Source: Candidatus Aminicenantota bacterium (GTDB lineage: Bacteria; Acidobacteriota; Aminicenantia; Aminicenantales; Aminicenantaceae). Taken from it: a stretch of 50,999 bases of DNA. The position numbers and the translations under genes are program-made. This document shows positions 1-9,500 of this stretch, piece after piece (the stretch's first letter is position 1; each line of letters starts with the position of its first letter). Below the pieces are notes generated by a model. The model was not told where the DNA came from. It worked only from the letters and a program-made list of their open reading frames with translations, and made no database searches. The stretch spans positions 1-50,999 of the forward strand of contig JADHWO010000012.1 in the NCBI GenBank assembly GCA_016783445.1. The letters are read 5' to 3'.

Positions 1-607
1 TAACCTCGTCATGGAAACGACAGAGACGATGGAAAGCGCCATCCGGGGCTGTGCCCCCTTCGGTAATCAATACATGGATATGGGGATGGAAATTGATGCG
101 ATCACCGAAGGTCTGGATCACAATCACCACTCCTGGCATGAGATCAAGACCTGTGGCTGTGTGCAAGGATTTCACAAGTGTGCGCACCGCGCAAAGACAG
201 AGATCATTGAGAAGTTTTCGCTTGAAGCGGAAGAAAAGCCGCAGCATCTTAGGAACAGTAAAGACAACCTGACGGTGGGGGACATCCAGTAGGAGTGACT
301 CCCGCATCCACTCGCCCCATTCCTCACGTCTCTTCGAATGGCAGGAGGGGCAGAATCCGCGGGTTTTGCAGGAAAACATGAGGAGGCGCTCCTCTCCACA
401 ATCGGGACACCGGATACGGGCAAAACCGCACATCGGATTGCCGCAGTCGAGATACTTCTCAACAACATCCTTAATAACAGGGCGAAGAAAGCCATGCTCT
501 CTCTCAAAGCGTGACTCATATTCTGAGAGAAACTTCTCAAAGTAGTGGAACAACACCCGGTAGAGTACTGTGCGTTCCGGATGGCGCTGCCGATATATCC
601 CTGCCAT
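1..607 (-). CDS. IS91-family HUH transposase, N-terminal part, cut by the window edge
   Basis: Reading the minus strand from the ATG at 607 gives 202 codons that run open off the left edge. An in-frame TGA lies just upstream of this ATG. The N-terminal half has the zinc-binding pattern of IS91/IS801 transposases: C55, C60, then C67-x2-C70, C80, and C86-x2-C89 within a stretch reading CKTRGFCPSCHSKRR. Further on is the metal-binding HPHIH motif (H174, H176, H178) of Y2/HUH single-strand transposases. The catalytic tyrosine(s) would lie beyond the edge. IS91 elements move by rolling-circle-like replication and can carry neighbouring DNA by one-ended transposition. Everything visible is intact. 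Family assignment is confident; activity cannot be judged because the C-terminus is missing. Confidence 0.88.
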   Translation of the reverse strand, partial: MAGIYRQRHPERTVLYRVLFHYFEKFLSEYESRFEREHGFLRPVIKDVVEKYLDCGNPMCGFARIRCPDCGEERLLMFSCKTRGFCPSCHSKRREEWGEWMRESLLLDVPHRQVVFTVPKMLRLFFRFKRKLLNDLCLCAVRTLVKSLHTATGLDLMPGVVIVIQTFGDRINFHPHIHVLITEGGTAPDGAFHRLCRFHDEV

Positions 608-821
608 TGCAGCAGAGATGATTCAAGAAATAGGCCAGATGGCGGAAGAGAACTTCACAGACATGTATCCCCTGGAAAAGGTCGTCTTTGATCCAAGCAC
701 TCTTTCCAAGAGTGTAAACAGAAGTTGACAGTGAAGAGATTGTCCTGACAACATCTGTAGTCATACTAGACACTATATCTTCCGAAGAAGCTCAAAAAAT
801 CAATTTTTGGCTCCCTATTAA

Positions 822-1145
822 AAGAAACGCCGTCATCCGCTGGTCAAGAAGATGACACCGAACGCCATTGTCCGCAGGATGAGGATGGGAGATAGCAGTG
901 TATCGGTCTGCCTGGACTTTTTCGGCGAGTCAGGCCCCGAATGCTTCTCCGAGGGCAATGTGGTGTACGTCAACCGTGACCATCCCCTGTTTCAGAGGGA
1001 GTCTAAAAAAGCGGCCACATACGTCATGTATATTGCCCGCCTTCTCACCCAAGAGATCTCGCTGATGCATGAAACACGGAACCCCCGTATAGCCTTCAAC
1101 CGCCAGAGCAAGCTGCTCAAAGACGCATTCTCAGAGGACCGCTGA
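822..1145 (+). pseudogene. C-terminal remnant, possibly of a GHKL/Hsp90-like ATP-binding protein
   Basis: An open frame follows a TAA at 819-821 and continues to 1145. Its first ATG is at 852 and has no convincing ribosome-binding site. The peptide contains a stretch like NVVYVNRDHPLF and ends with AFNRQSKLLKDAFSEDR. That resembles the C-terminal end of large GHKL-type ATP-binding proteins (Hsp90/MutL-like ATPases of unknown role). No ATP-binding motifs are present, so this is most likely the tail of a gene truncated next to the IS91-type element. The family guess is from memory of similar sequences and is moderate to weak. An independent 97-residue small protein from 852 cannot be excluded. 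Confidence 0.4.
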
Positions 1146-1175
1146 TTTCACGGTAAAGAATCTTTCAAATACCAA

Positions 1176-1934
1176 CTACTGAGAGATAAATTCCATTATA
1201 TCTGCCTTCACCTGATCATACGGAGGGACTTCAGAAAGGAGCATACCCAAATTCCTCTCCCACCTTTTTTCTCTTTCATCTAGTCTCTGAAGGAAAAGGT
1301 CTTGGTTGAAGGGTCTGTCTTTCTTCAAGAGTTTGAGCTTCTCATTCACTAAGTCTAAATGAAAATTGACTCCCTTTTTGTGAAGAAACCAGATGTCATA
1401 TATATCACGTGGAGCACTCCTTGCAATAACAGCTCTTACTTTCTCAGCCAATAATTCTTCAAGGACCATGGCTCCAAGCTTAAATGGAATCAAGCCATAC
1501 GTGTCCAATATTTCTTTGCTCTGAGGGATGTTGACTGTGTCATCTCTCAAACTCAGGTCGATCTTCATGCTCGTCCTGTGCCCTCTCATATCCTGATGTC
1601 TAACGCTGAGCCTAATTCCTTCTCTTTTTTCTTCTTCCTTGATCACATCAATGAAGGAAATATTTTCAATCTCATTGCCTCTAAGCCTTTTGTTCAAATC
1701 TCCCAAAAGCCCTTCCGTCACATTTTCCAAGCAGGTGAAGTCCACATCAACAGAGAATCTTGCATCCGTAAAGTATATTTTTTTGATACAAGTTCCTCCT
1801 TTGAAGATCATTTTTTGGATGCATTCAAGCTTGGAGATTTCGCTCAAGACAAGAGTGATGACATAGTCTTTCTCCACAATTCCTAGAGGAATCTTTTTCC
1901 GGCCAGCTATTCTCCTGAATTCATCTTCCTTCAT
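1176..1934 (-). CDS. AbiEii/AbiGii-type nucleotidyltransferase toxin
   Basis: The 252-residue protein is a nucleotidyltransferase-fold toxin of type IV toxin-antitoxin/abortive-infection systems. In known members the enzyme adds nucleotides to tRNA or other RNA and stops growth. It has the GG...S/D-x-D active-site pattern: FKGGTCIKKIYF near residues 44-55 followed by SVDVDF (D63, D65). Downstream are a K-x-D element (SMKIDLSLRD) and the family's AEK...RDIYDIWFL segment. A longer reading from 1991 exists. I chose the ATG at 1934 because it overlaps the upstream antitoxin stop (TGATG) and is preceded by GGAAGGG at a suitable distance. The overlap implies translational coupling. The length fits the family and nothing looks broken. 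Confidence 0.88.
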   Translation of the reverse strand: MKEDEFRRIAGRKKIPLGIVEKDYVITLVLSEISKLECIQKMIFKGGTCIKKIYFTDARFSVDVDFTCLENVTEGLLGDLNKRLRGNEIENISFIDVIKEEEKREGIRLSVRHQDMRGHRTSMKIDLSLRDDTVNIPQSKEILDTYGLIPFKLGAMVLEELLAEKVRAVIARSAPRDIYDIWFLHKKGVNFHLDLVNEKLKLLKKDRPFNQDLFLQRLDEREKRWERNLGMLLSEVPPYDQVKADIMEFISQ

Positions 1935-2743
1935 CAAAATCCCTTCCAGGATAGAAGCTCCTCTTCCGACACATTTAGAATTAGTCCCCAAGGTTTAGAA
2001 TATTCGCTCACTTTCTTCTCAGATGAGGGATCCAGCCACCTGAAACCTTTAAAATCTTGAATAAGTTTTTCTCTGACATTCTCGCATAGTTCTAAAATCT
2101 CCAAAACATAGCCCAACCGTCTCACGGCAGAACTCACCTGCAACTTTTCGAGAAATTTTAAAACTTGTGCCCAGTCCAAATCATTTCTTGCCTGCCATAT
2201 TGCCTTGGATACTTCTGAGAGGCCACCACAGTACTGAGGAAAAAGCAGAATATCCACAATTGTTTTCTCCAGAGAAGAGATCTTGAAAGAGTGATCGTTG
2301 TTTTGGACCTGAATAAAACCAAAGAATCTTTTTTTTGAAATCGTGATGAACCTTATCTGTTGTGAGTTGTACTTCACAGGTCTTTTTCTTTTTGTTGTCG
2401 CTACAAGCACCTGATAAGGGATTTGTTCGGTCAAATTCCAGTAATGCACGGCACTTTGAAAGCCTATGTAATAATCTTCCAGCAGACTGTCCACCACCAG
2501 GAAGATATCTTCGGACCAGTGACCTTCAATGCCTGCTCTAGCAGGAATGAGAGTGTATTTTCCCTTCTCGATTTCCATGATTCGTTTTTTTCTCTTCAAT
2601 CTGTAAATAACATTGGCTACGGACTGGTAAGGGATGCTCAAAACCTCCTCTGCCTGATGAAAAGAGAATGTTTTGATGTTCTCCTTTTCCAGTTCGAACA
2701 GAAGCTTCGTCTCATGAGGACCTAATTTTATTCTTTGTGTCAT
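1934..2743 (-). CDS. AbiEi-like antitoxin / winged-helix regulator
   Basis: The 269-residue protein is the first gene of a two-gene minus-strand operon with the AbiEii-type toxin. Its N-terminus (residues ~1-65) reads like a winged helix: an A-EVLSIPYQSVANVIYRLKRKKRI segment and then a GKYTLIP beta-wing. This is the DNA-binding module by which AbiEi antitoxins repress their own operon. The rest (EDIFLVVDSLLEDYYIGFQSAVHYW..., SSLEKTIVDILLFPQYCGG) matches the C-terminal antitoxin domain that neutralises AbiEii. The stop TGA shares one base with the toxin ATG. The upstream region (2744-2790) is AT-rich with short inverted elements that could hold the operator, but no operator is certain. The pair looks intact and probably works in genome stabilisation or phage defence. 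Confidence 0.85.
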   Translation of the reverse strand: MTQRIKLGPHETKLLFELEKENIKTFSFHQAEEVLSIPYQSVANVIYRLKRKKRIMEIEKGKYTLIPARAGIEGHWSEDIFLVVDSLLEDYYIGFQSAVHYWNLTEQIPYQVLVATTKRKRPVKYNSQQIRFITISKKRFFGFIQVQNNDHSFKISSLEKTIVDILLFPQYCGGLSEVSKAIWQARNDLDWAQVLKFLEKLQVSSAVRRLGYVLEILELCENVREKLIQDFKGFRWLDPSSEKKVSEYSKPWGLILNVSEEELLSWKGF

Positions 2744-3128
2744 TATTTTCCCTTATTACGTTATATTCGTTACAATAAGTGTAATTAAAATTTACCTGCT
2801 GTGTCAACCCCAAAATCATTCGAGTATTTTAAACCTTCCTCAGACTGCCTGTGGTTCCAATGATAGATGGCAGCTGAGGAGAGGGAGGAGTTGTTGACCT
2901 TGTCGTTTTTGATGTGATAACCTAATTTTAGAATGTCAGAGCGAGAAACTCATCGAAATTCACGATTCCGGCAAGAAAGACATGTTCTGCATCGGTCTCA
3001 ATACAAAGGGCAATCTCGCCTTGTAAAACCAGATATCCCTTCTTCAACAGAATGAAATAACTGTATTTTCATGGATATCTAACTTCACAATTGGTATAAT
3101 AAAGGGAGCCGCTCAGGGTATATTATAT
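2744..3128. other. Intergenic region between abiE-type pair and antiporter
   Basis: No complete gene is visible. The left end is AT-rich and should hold the promoter of the abiE-type pair. The middle carries a 74-bp dispersed repeat (separate entry). To its right a plus-strand frame ending with TAA near 3028 encodes about 26 residues (LIEIHDSGKKDMFCIGLNTK...). It may be the tail of a lost gene, but I cannot name it. Confidence 0.5.
2866..2939. repeat. 74-bp dispersed repeat, copy 1
   Basis: This segment, from GATGGCAGCTGAGGA to TTAGAATGTCAG, matches 4939-5012 over 74 positions with one mismatch that I can find (G versus A near the left end). Both copies end at TGTCAG, after which the flanks diverge. 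Copy 2 continues into a TGGGTGAAAATTA stretch that resembles, in inverse orientation, the start of another dispersed repeat (near 5995 and 22195). It is probably an insertion-sequence end or scar. The IS family is not certain. Confidence 0.75.
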
Positions 3129-4823
3129 ATGGACAGTTTCGTCTACCTTCGCGACCTGATCATCATTCTTTCCATCTGTGTGGCTGTGGTCGCAATCCTG
3201 GATAAACTCAAAATCCCAGCCATCGCCGCGTTTATCCTGGCAGGAATGTTGATTGGACCTAAAGGCCTTGGTTTAATCGGTGATATGAAACAGGTCGAGG
3301 TCCTTGCCGAAGTCGGCGTGGCCTTGCTTCTGTACAGCATCGGACTCGAGATGTCTCTGGATAGGATCAAACGGCTTTCGAAGCTGATCCTGATGGGCGG
3401 CGTGGTGCAGGTGGGGCTGTCAATCGCTGCCGTTTTCCTCATCGCCTTATCTTTTAATGTTCCTCCCAACACGGCAATCTTCATGGGATTCATCGTGGCG
3501 GTTTCCTCGACGGCTATAGTCCTGAGTGGTCTGGAAGCGCGCGGCGAGATGGAAACGTCGCACGGGAGGCTGACGTTAGGTATTCTCTTATTTCAAGACC
3601 TGTGTGTTGTCCCGATGATGATGGCCATTCCTTTTCTGAGCGGTAAAGGCATATCAGGTTTGGATATAGTCATCACTGTCGGAAAGGCAGCGATTGTCAT
3701 TACGGGAGTGTTATTCGCTTCTCGCCTGATCGTTCCGCGGGTGCTGCATCAAATCGCCCGCACTCGACAGAGGAATCTTTTTGTCATGGCCGTTCTTCTC
3801 ATCTGCATCGGCACTGCCTGGTTGACAACCATCGCAGGAGTGTCCCTGGCTTTGGGAGCGTTCCTGGCCGGACTGGTTGTGGCCAGCTCGGAATACCGCC
3901 ATCAGGCCATTACGGACCTGATTCCATTCAAGGAAGTTTTTTTATCTATCTTTTTCGTGTCAGTGGGAATGCTGCTCATTCCCCACCAGCTCGTCAGCAA
4001 TATAGCTCCAATCATCCTCCTGTTGATCGCTGTCCTTGCGGGTAAGTTTATCATCGTCTTCCTGACCGCATGGATCATGCGCCTTCCTTTGAAAGTCATG
4101 ATTCTGGCAGGAGTCTCCCTTGCTCAAATTGGTGAATTTTCGTTTCTCCTGATCCGTTCCTCACGGGGAACCGGCCTCCTTGATGAGAGATCCACGGGCA
4201 ATTTGATCGCAGTGGCAATCCTGTCCATGCTCCTCACGCCATTTGCGCTGTCATTAGGACCCAAGATAGTCGCGGGAGTCAGAAGAGTCAGGGTCGCAAC
4301 CCGCCTTCTCGGTGTTGTTCCAGCCTGTGAGGCTGACGAGGGGGGCAAAAAATGGCAAAACCATGTCATTATCGGGGGCTATGGGTTTGCAGGAAAAGAA
4401 CTCGCGCTGGTGTTGCGGCGGGTAGCCATTCCCTATTTAACTGTTGATTTGAACGTGGATAATATTCGACGCGCTGTCGCGAATGGCGACCCTGCTTTTT
4501 TCGGTGATGTCACATCGCCGGAGATTTTAAAGCGCCTCGGGATAGAGCGGGCCCGGGAGTTTGTGCTGGTGATCAATGATCATGTTGCTTCTATTCAGGC
4601 AGTCAAAGCAGCTCGCCAGATTGCTCCAAACATTTTTATCTCTGTTCGCACAAGGTATATTCTGGATGTCGATCCTTTGATGAAGGCCGGGGCCTCAGAA
4701 GTGATACCGGCAGAGGTGGAGGCAGCGGTTGAGGTTGCGGCACGTGTTCTGGATCGATCTCAACTCAAAAATGAAAAAACAGAAGAAGTGGTTGAACGAA
4801 TTCGCGAGCATCCTGACCACTAA
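3129..4823 (+). CDS. CPA2-family cation:proton antiporter with RCK/TrkA-N domain (KefB/KefC-like)
   Basis: The 564-residue inner-membrane protein exchanges a monovalent cation (K+ or Na+) for protons. Residues ~1-385 form about a dozen hydrophobic segments and include the CPA2 signature SSTAIVLSGLEARGE followed by GILLFQDLCVVPMM. The C-terminal part (residues ~410-545) is a cytoplasmic RCK_N/TrkA-N nucleotide-binding domain with a dinucleotide-binding glycine motif (IGGYGFAGKELA). The domain order and length are those of KefB/KefC-type transporters, in which the RCK domain gates transport. No KefF/KefG-type partner is nearby, so glutathione gating is not implied. The ATG at 3129 follows a weak ribosome-binding site. 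The gene looks intact and appears monocistronic, with repeats on both sides. Confidence 0.9.
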   Translation: MDSFVYLRDLIIILSICVAVVAILDKLKIPAIAAFILAGMLIGPKGLGLIGDMKQVEVLAEVGVALLLYSIGLEMSLDRIKRLSKLILMGGVVQVGLSIAAVFLIALSFNVPPNTAIFMGFIVAVSSTAIVLSGLEARGEMETSHGRLTLGILLFQDLCVVPMMMAIPFLSGKGISGLDIVITVGKAAIVITGVLFASRLIVPRVLHQIARTRQRNLFVMAVLLICIGTAWLTTIAGVSLALGAFLAGLVVASSEYRHQAITDLIPFKEVFLSIFFVSVGMLLIPHQLVSNIAPIILLLIAVLAGKFIIVFLTAWIMRLPLKVMILAGVSLAQIGEFSFLLIRSSRGTGLLDERSTGNLIAVAILSMLLTPFALSLGPKIVAGVRRVRVATRLLGVVPACEADEGGKKWQNHVIIGGYGFAGKELALVLRRVAIPYLTVDLNVDNIRRAVANGDPAFFGDVTSPEILKRLGIERAREFVLVINDHVASIQAVKAARQIAPNIFISVRTRYILDVDPLMKAGASEVIPAEVEAAVEVAARVLDRSQLKNEKTEEVVERIREHPDH

Positions 4824-4938
4824 AAAGCGGACCCTATTCTCGGTGCTCTGTAATCTGGTGACAGTTCGGCTGACACGCTCCAGGTCAAGCCGGAGCGGGT
4901 CTTGTTCCCCCGCCACATAATGTTCAGCAGGAACTCCT

Positions 4939-5012
4939 GATGGCAGCTGAGGAAAGGGAGGAGTTGTTGACCTTGTCGTTTTTGATGTGATAACCTAATT
5001 TTAGAATGTCAG
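4939..5012. repeat. 74-bp dispersed repeat, copy 2
   Basis: This is the second copy of the repeat at 2866-2939, with one mismatch. It lies between the antiporter and the lapA-like gene, so the two copies bracket the antiporter in direct orientation. Immediately right of it, TGTCAGTGGGTGAAAATTA is nearly the reverse complement of the first bases of the repeats near 5995 and 22195, tying the two repeat families together. Confidence 0.75.
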
Positions 5013-5069
5013 TGGGTGAAAATTACGGAAACGTGATTATGGAGAATCTGAGATTTGGGAGTTGGATAT

Positions 5070-5264
5070 ATGAAAACAAAGACAATTGTGATTTTGGTTT
5101 TAATCGTCTTGGCCGTGGTGCTCGTCATCCAAAATTCGGCTATGGTCGAACTCCAGATCTTTTTCTGGAAGATCATCATGTCGCGGATCATCTTTATGGT
5201 GGGGCTTTTAGCAGTGGGATTCGCCTTGGGTTTTTTAGCGACCAAACTGAAGAAAAAATCATAA
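5070..5264 (+). CDS. LapA-like small inner-membrane protein (DUF1049)
   Basis: The 64-residue protein has two hydrophobic helices (KTIVILVLIVLAVVLVIQN and IIFMVGLLAVGFALGFLAT) and a lysine-rich tail. The QN at the end of helix 1 followed by a short VELQIFFWKI strand is typical of the LapA/DUF1049 family. In E. coli LapA is linked to control of lipopolysaccharide synthesis. The frame is open from an upstream TTG at 5055, but GGGAG at 5057-5061 lies about 8 nt before the ATG at 5070, so I use that ATG. It precedes a broken MlaE gene by 39 nt. That is consistent with an old envelope-maintenance operon, though the link is inference. Confidence 0.75.
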   Translation: MKTKTIVILVLIVLAVVLVIQNSAMVELQIFFWKIIMSRIIFMVGLLAVGFALGFLATKLKKKS

Positions 5265-5303
5265 TTTTTTTGCAAGCTTGCGGAGAGGTTAAAAGGGATT
5301 GAG

Positions 5304-5959
5304 ATGAAGGAAGAGGGAAGAAGATTGGAGAGTATCGCTGATAAATTTCTGAGTCTAACCGAGAATTTGAAAAGCTTTTTTCTTCTCCTAGCCGATGAAG
5401 TTTTTTATACCTTCCAGTATCTGAGAAAGCGACAGGGAACTTATCCCGGAGAGATCAGGAAACAGTTTTATTTCATGGCTTACAAGTCCTTCCCAATCGT
5501 CTGTTTGATCATCTTTCTTGTGGGAGTGACCATATCTCTTACATCAGCGGCTCAACTCAAACTTTTCAGGGCTGATATCTATCTTTCTTGGTTCGTCGGA
5601 ATAGCGATGATTAGAGAACTTGTTCCACTAATGACCGGAGAGTGATCCTCGCTGGAAAGATCGGCGCTTCTGTCACCGCTGAGATATCCACGATGAAGGT
5701 TCTTGAAGAGATCGACGCTTTGAAAACCATGGGCATTGTGCCCGAAAAATTTCTGATGGTTCCTCGCCTTATCGCCATCACAATGGCCATCCCTTTGCTC
5801 GTGGCCCTAGCTGATTTTATCGGGATTTTCGGAGGTGTTCTGGTGGCGAGGTTTTTCTTAGGAACCCCGCCAGCAAGCTTTCTCAGAGAGATGTCGAATA
5901 TCGTCCATCTCCAGGATTTCCTGATCGGGCTTGGGAAAACCATGGTTTTTGATCTATAA
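5304..5959 (+). pseudogene. MlaE-type ABC permease, frameshifted and truncated
   Basis: Two overlapping frames (5304-5645 and 5642-5959) together encode the MlaE permease fold that moves phospholipids between outer and inner membranes. Frame 1 carries the amphipathic N-terminus and the first membrane helices through RELVPLMTG. Frame 2 continues at once with ILAGKIGASVTAEISTMKVLEEIDALKTMGI, the family's most conserved loop. Intact proteins read through this point, so 'ggagag' at 5638-5643 probably holds a two-base insertion or other indel. The protein then stops after GLGKTMVFDL, where MlaE proteins normally continue for a further two or three helices. A dispersed repeat begins about 36 nt later. 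No mlaF or mlaD follows. The combination of frameshift and lost 3' end supports a pseudogene. Confidence 0.82.
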
Positions 5960-5994
5960 GAATTTCGTTTTTTGTGCTTGCGACAAATCTCTCA

Positions 5995-6110
5995 CAATTT
6001 TCCTTAATTTCCACCCACTGACATGCTGGAATGAGGTTATCACAGGAAAAAAGATGAGGTCAAGGATAAAACAAAGAAAAGAAACGACAAAAAAGGCAAA
6101 AAAGTCAGCT
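5995..6110. repeat. Dispersed IS-like repeat, copy 1
   Basis: The sequence starting TTTTCCTTAATTTCCACCCA and running through an A/G-rich lysine-codon stretch matches 22195-22310, with scattered differences. It abuts the truncated end of the MlaE pseudogene. One frame across it reads KKDEVKD...KKRNDKK, suggesting the 3' end of a lost mobile-element gene rather than a simple non-coding repeat. I cannot assign the IS family. Confidence 0.65.
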
Positions 6111-6329
6111 ATAAAATAGACTCCACCCTTGAATCAGCAACAGAGGTTCTCAGAAATACTCCCCCCTATCTTCAGCTACCATAAGTAGCTCATGTTGGGC
6201 AACCTGAGGCGGGGGAGGACGTTCTGCAACAAATATCAGCTTCAGTTGGCGGATGATCCTATCGATAACTTTATGATCTTCATATATATGGTTTAAAGAG
6301 AAGAGATTTACCTTAGCTGAGGATATAAG

Positions 6330-6452
6330 TTAAAATTTATAATTCTTTATATAATCACGAAAGAATAAGCCCTTCTTACAAACCGGGCAAGGAGTATCTC
6401 TTCATTAAAGAAGATCTGGATGAATATATAAATAAACACAGACATACCTAGG
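6330..6452 (+). pseudogene. Remnant of a small excisionase/MerR-like HTH protein
   Basis: A 40-codon open stretch between stops ends with YKPGKEYLFIKEDLDEYINKH. That pattern is typical of the second half of the single-domain helix-turn-helix of excisionase-type DNA-binding proteins (x-G-x-x-x-x-F-x-x-x-D-L-D-E-Y). No start codon or first helix is in frame. The rest of 6111-6549 is AT-rich with no other supported gene. The family call rests on a short motif, so confidence is limited. Confidence 0.35.
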
Positions 6453-6549
6453 GCTTTTAATGACCTTCCTCTTTCTGAATGCCAAATGTTGAGATGCGAC
6501 CCCTTCCTATGATATACAAGCCTTATCACATCACAAATAGGAGCTAAAC

Positions 6550-9500
6550 ATGAATATTCAAAAACGTCTTTTCGTTTCCTTCTTTATTTTTGGAATGATC
6601 CTGGTTTTTTCTGTCCAGGCTTTCAGCGCTTCGACAAACGGCTATTACCGATTTCCCACTCTCAGAGGAAATACACTGGTTTTTGCTGCCGAAGGGGATC
6701 TCTGGATTGTGGATAGTCAGGGAGGTGTCGCCCGTCGTCTGACAACACATGCCGGAGAGGAGACAAATCCGGTGATTTCACCTGACGGGAAAGTTCTTGC
6801 CTTTTCGGCATCATACGAAGGGCCAACTGAGCTCTACACCATGCCGCTCGACGGAGGGCTGCCCACCCGCCTGACCTATGAGGCCGACTCTTCTACGGCT
6901 ATAGGATTTACTCCGAATGGACAACTCATGTACACAACCCGTGCATATTCTACAATACCCGATCCTCAGCTCATCCAAATCGACCTTAAAACAGAAAAAA
7001 GATCCTTCATCCCCCTACATCAAGCCAGCGACGGCTCCTATGACAACACAATGAAAACCCTCTATTTTGCAAGGCCTGGTTTTCACAACAACAATACCGC
7101 GCGTTATCAGGGAGGGACGGCACGAAATATCTGGAAATTTACTTCCGGTAAAGAGGAAGCCCAAAACCTCACGGCCGATTTTCCTGGGGAAAATTTTGCG
7201 CCCATGTGGTGGAACGGCCGGCTCTACTACGGCTGTGACCGCAGCGGATCCTGGAATATCTGGTCCATGAATCCGGAGGGGAAAGACCTCAAACAGCACA
7301 CTTTTCATGTCGGCTGGGATGTCCGGTCACCTGCACTCGATGATGGAAAGATTGTCTATCAATTGGGTGCGGATATCCGGATGATGGATGTCAGAAATAA
7401 TGACGACCGGATCATTCCTATCACACTGGCTTCGGATTTTGACCAACTGCGTGAAAACTGGGTGGAAAATCCTATGAATTACCTGACATCCGTCCATGTT
7501 CATCCTGAGGGAAAAAGTGTTGTCCTGACATCCCGGGGCCGCGTGTTTGTTGCGCCGGTAGGAGAGGGGCGCCTGGTACGTGCCTCATACAAGGAAGGCG
7601 TCCGGTACCGGGACGCAGTTTTTATGCCGGATGGAAAAACTCTTCTGGCCGTTTCCGACGAAAGCGGTGAGCTCGAATTTATCACTGTGCCCGCAAACGG
7701 TGTGGGCAGTGAAAAAGCATTGACTAGAAACAGCACCATCCTGCGCTTCCAGGGATATCCCTCACCTGACGGAAAATGGTTCGCTTTTAGCGATAAAAAC
7801 AACGACCTCTGGATCGTTAACACAGAAAACGGAAAAGAGTGCAAAGTCTCTTTTAACCGTGAGGGCATCCGGGATATCTCCTGGTCTCCCGACAGCAAGT
7901 GGCTGGCCTACTCGCAGGCGGCCCTCAATAGCTTTCAACAGATCCACCTCTTCAATCTCGAATCCGGAAATCAGGTACCCCTAACAACCGACCGGACCAA
8001 CAGCATAAATCCCTCATGGAGCCCAGACGGGAAATTCATCTATTTTCTTTCCGACAGGAATCTCCGCTCGGTAGTGGGAAGCCCCTGGGGAACACGCCAG
8101 CCCGAACCTTATTTCGACAGACCCCAGAAAATCTTTGCACTCTCTCTGCAAAAGGGTGTTTCGTCGCCTTTTAAACCGGCAGACGAGCTGGTCAAAACTA
8201 CTGAATCCAAAGAGAAGCCCAAAGGAGAAAAAAAAGGTGTTCCGGACATCATGATCGATCTGGAAGGAATCCAAAAACACATCCGTGAAGTTCCTGTTGC
8301 ACCGGGCAACTACGACAGCCTGAATGTAAATGACAAGGCTCTCTTCTGGGTCGAAAGAGGCGCAGGATATGGTTCTCCGTCCCAACTCAAGGCCATCCCC
8401 ATCGGGAATAAAGATCTCCAGGTGGTCACTGTCACTGAAGGGATCCGGAGATTTGAATTCTCGGCCGATAAAAAGAAAATATTGTTCCAGAGAGGAAATT
8501 CCCTCTATGTGGTTGATGCCGCACCCCGAAAAATTTCTAACCTCAGACAGGGAGAAGTCGATCTCAGAAGCTGGAGTTTTTCCATCGATGTCCGGGAGGA
8601 TTTCAAACAGTTGTTTATCGATGCCTGGCGCCTGGAACGGGACTATTTCTATGATCCGGGAATGCACGGCCTAGACTGGGAAGCGGTTCGGGATAAATAT
8701 CTCCCTCTTGTAAAAAGGATCACAACACGCTTGGAACTGAATGACCTCATCGGGATGGTTGTCGGTGAGCTTTCGGCCCTGCATGTCAGCGTCCGGGGCG
8801 GCGATCTCCGACGGGGCACAGATCAGATCCGCGTGGCTACACTCGGGGCCCGGCTCGAGCGCGACGATACAGCCGGAGGCTATAAAATCGACCACATCTA
8901 CTTATCCGATCCCGACTATCCCGTAGAACTCTCTCCTTTGGCCGATCCCGACCTAGATGCCAAGGAAGGGGATATTATCGTCAGCATCAACGGCCGCAGC
9001 ACTCTGTCGGTCAAACATCCCAATGCTCTGCTCCGGAATCAGGCAGGGCGCCAGGTCCTTGTCGAAATCAAATCTGGATCCACCGGGAAGACGAGGCCTG
9101 TTATTGTTGTCCCCATCGGCAGTGAATCCGGTCTCAGATACAGTGACTGGGAGTACACCCGACGCCTTAAAGTCGAAGAGGACAGCGGCGGAGACATCGG
9201 CTATATTCATCTCCGGGCCATGGGCGGCGGCAATATCACAGAATGGTATCGCAATTTTTACCCGGTTTTTAATCGCAAAGGCCTGATCATCGACGTGCGG
9301 CACAACCGTGGCGGCAACATCGACAGCTTTATACTGGAAAAGTTGATCCGCAAAGCCTGGTTCTACTGGAAAGACCGAGTGGGCGAGCCCACATGGAACA
9401 TGCAGTACGCGTTCAGAGGACATGTTGTCGTACTCTGCGATGAAAACACAGCCTCAGACGGAGAGGCGTTTGCGGAAGGATTTCGGAGACTGGGGCTTGG

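Noticed and set aside
537-773. Minus-strand ORF of 78 codons
   Set aside because: It overlaps the IS91-type transposase start in another frame and shows no domain or good start; treated as a shadow frame.
4824-4930. Inverted GCTCC/GGAGC near 4878-4900 as a terminator of the antiporter gene
   Set aside because: Short stem, long loop and no T-run after it; too weak to call.
8014-8667. 217-codon minus-strand ORF inside the Tricorn-like gene
   Set aside because: Antisense shadow of a well-supported 1086-codon gene; no recognisable domain.
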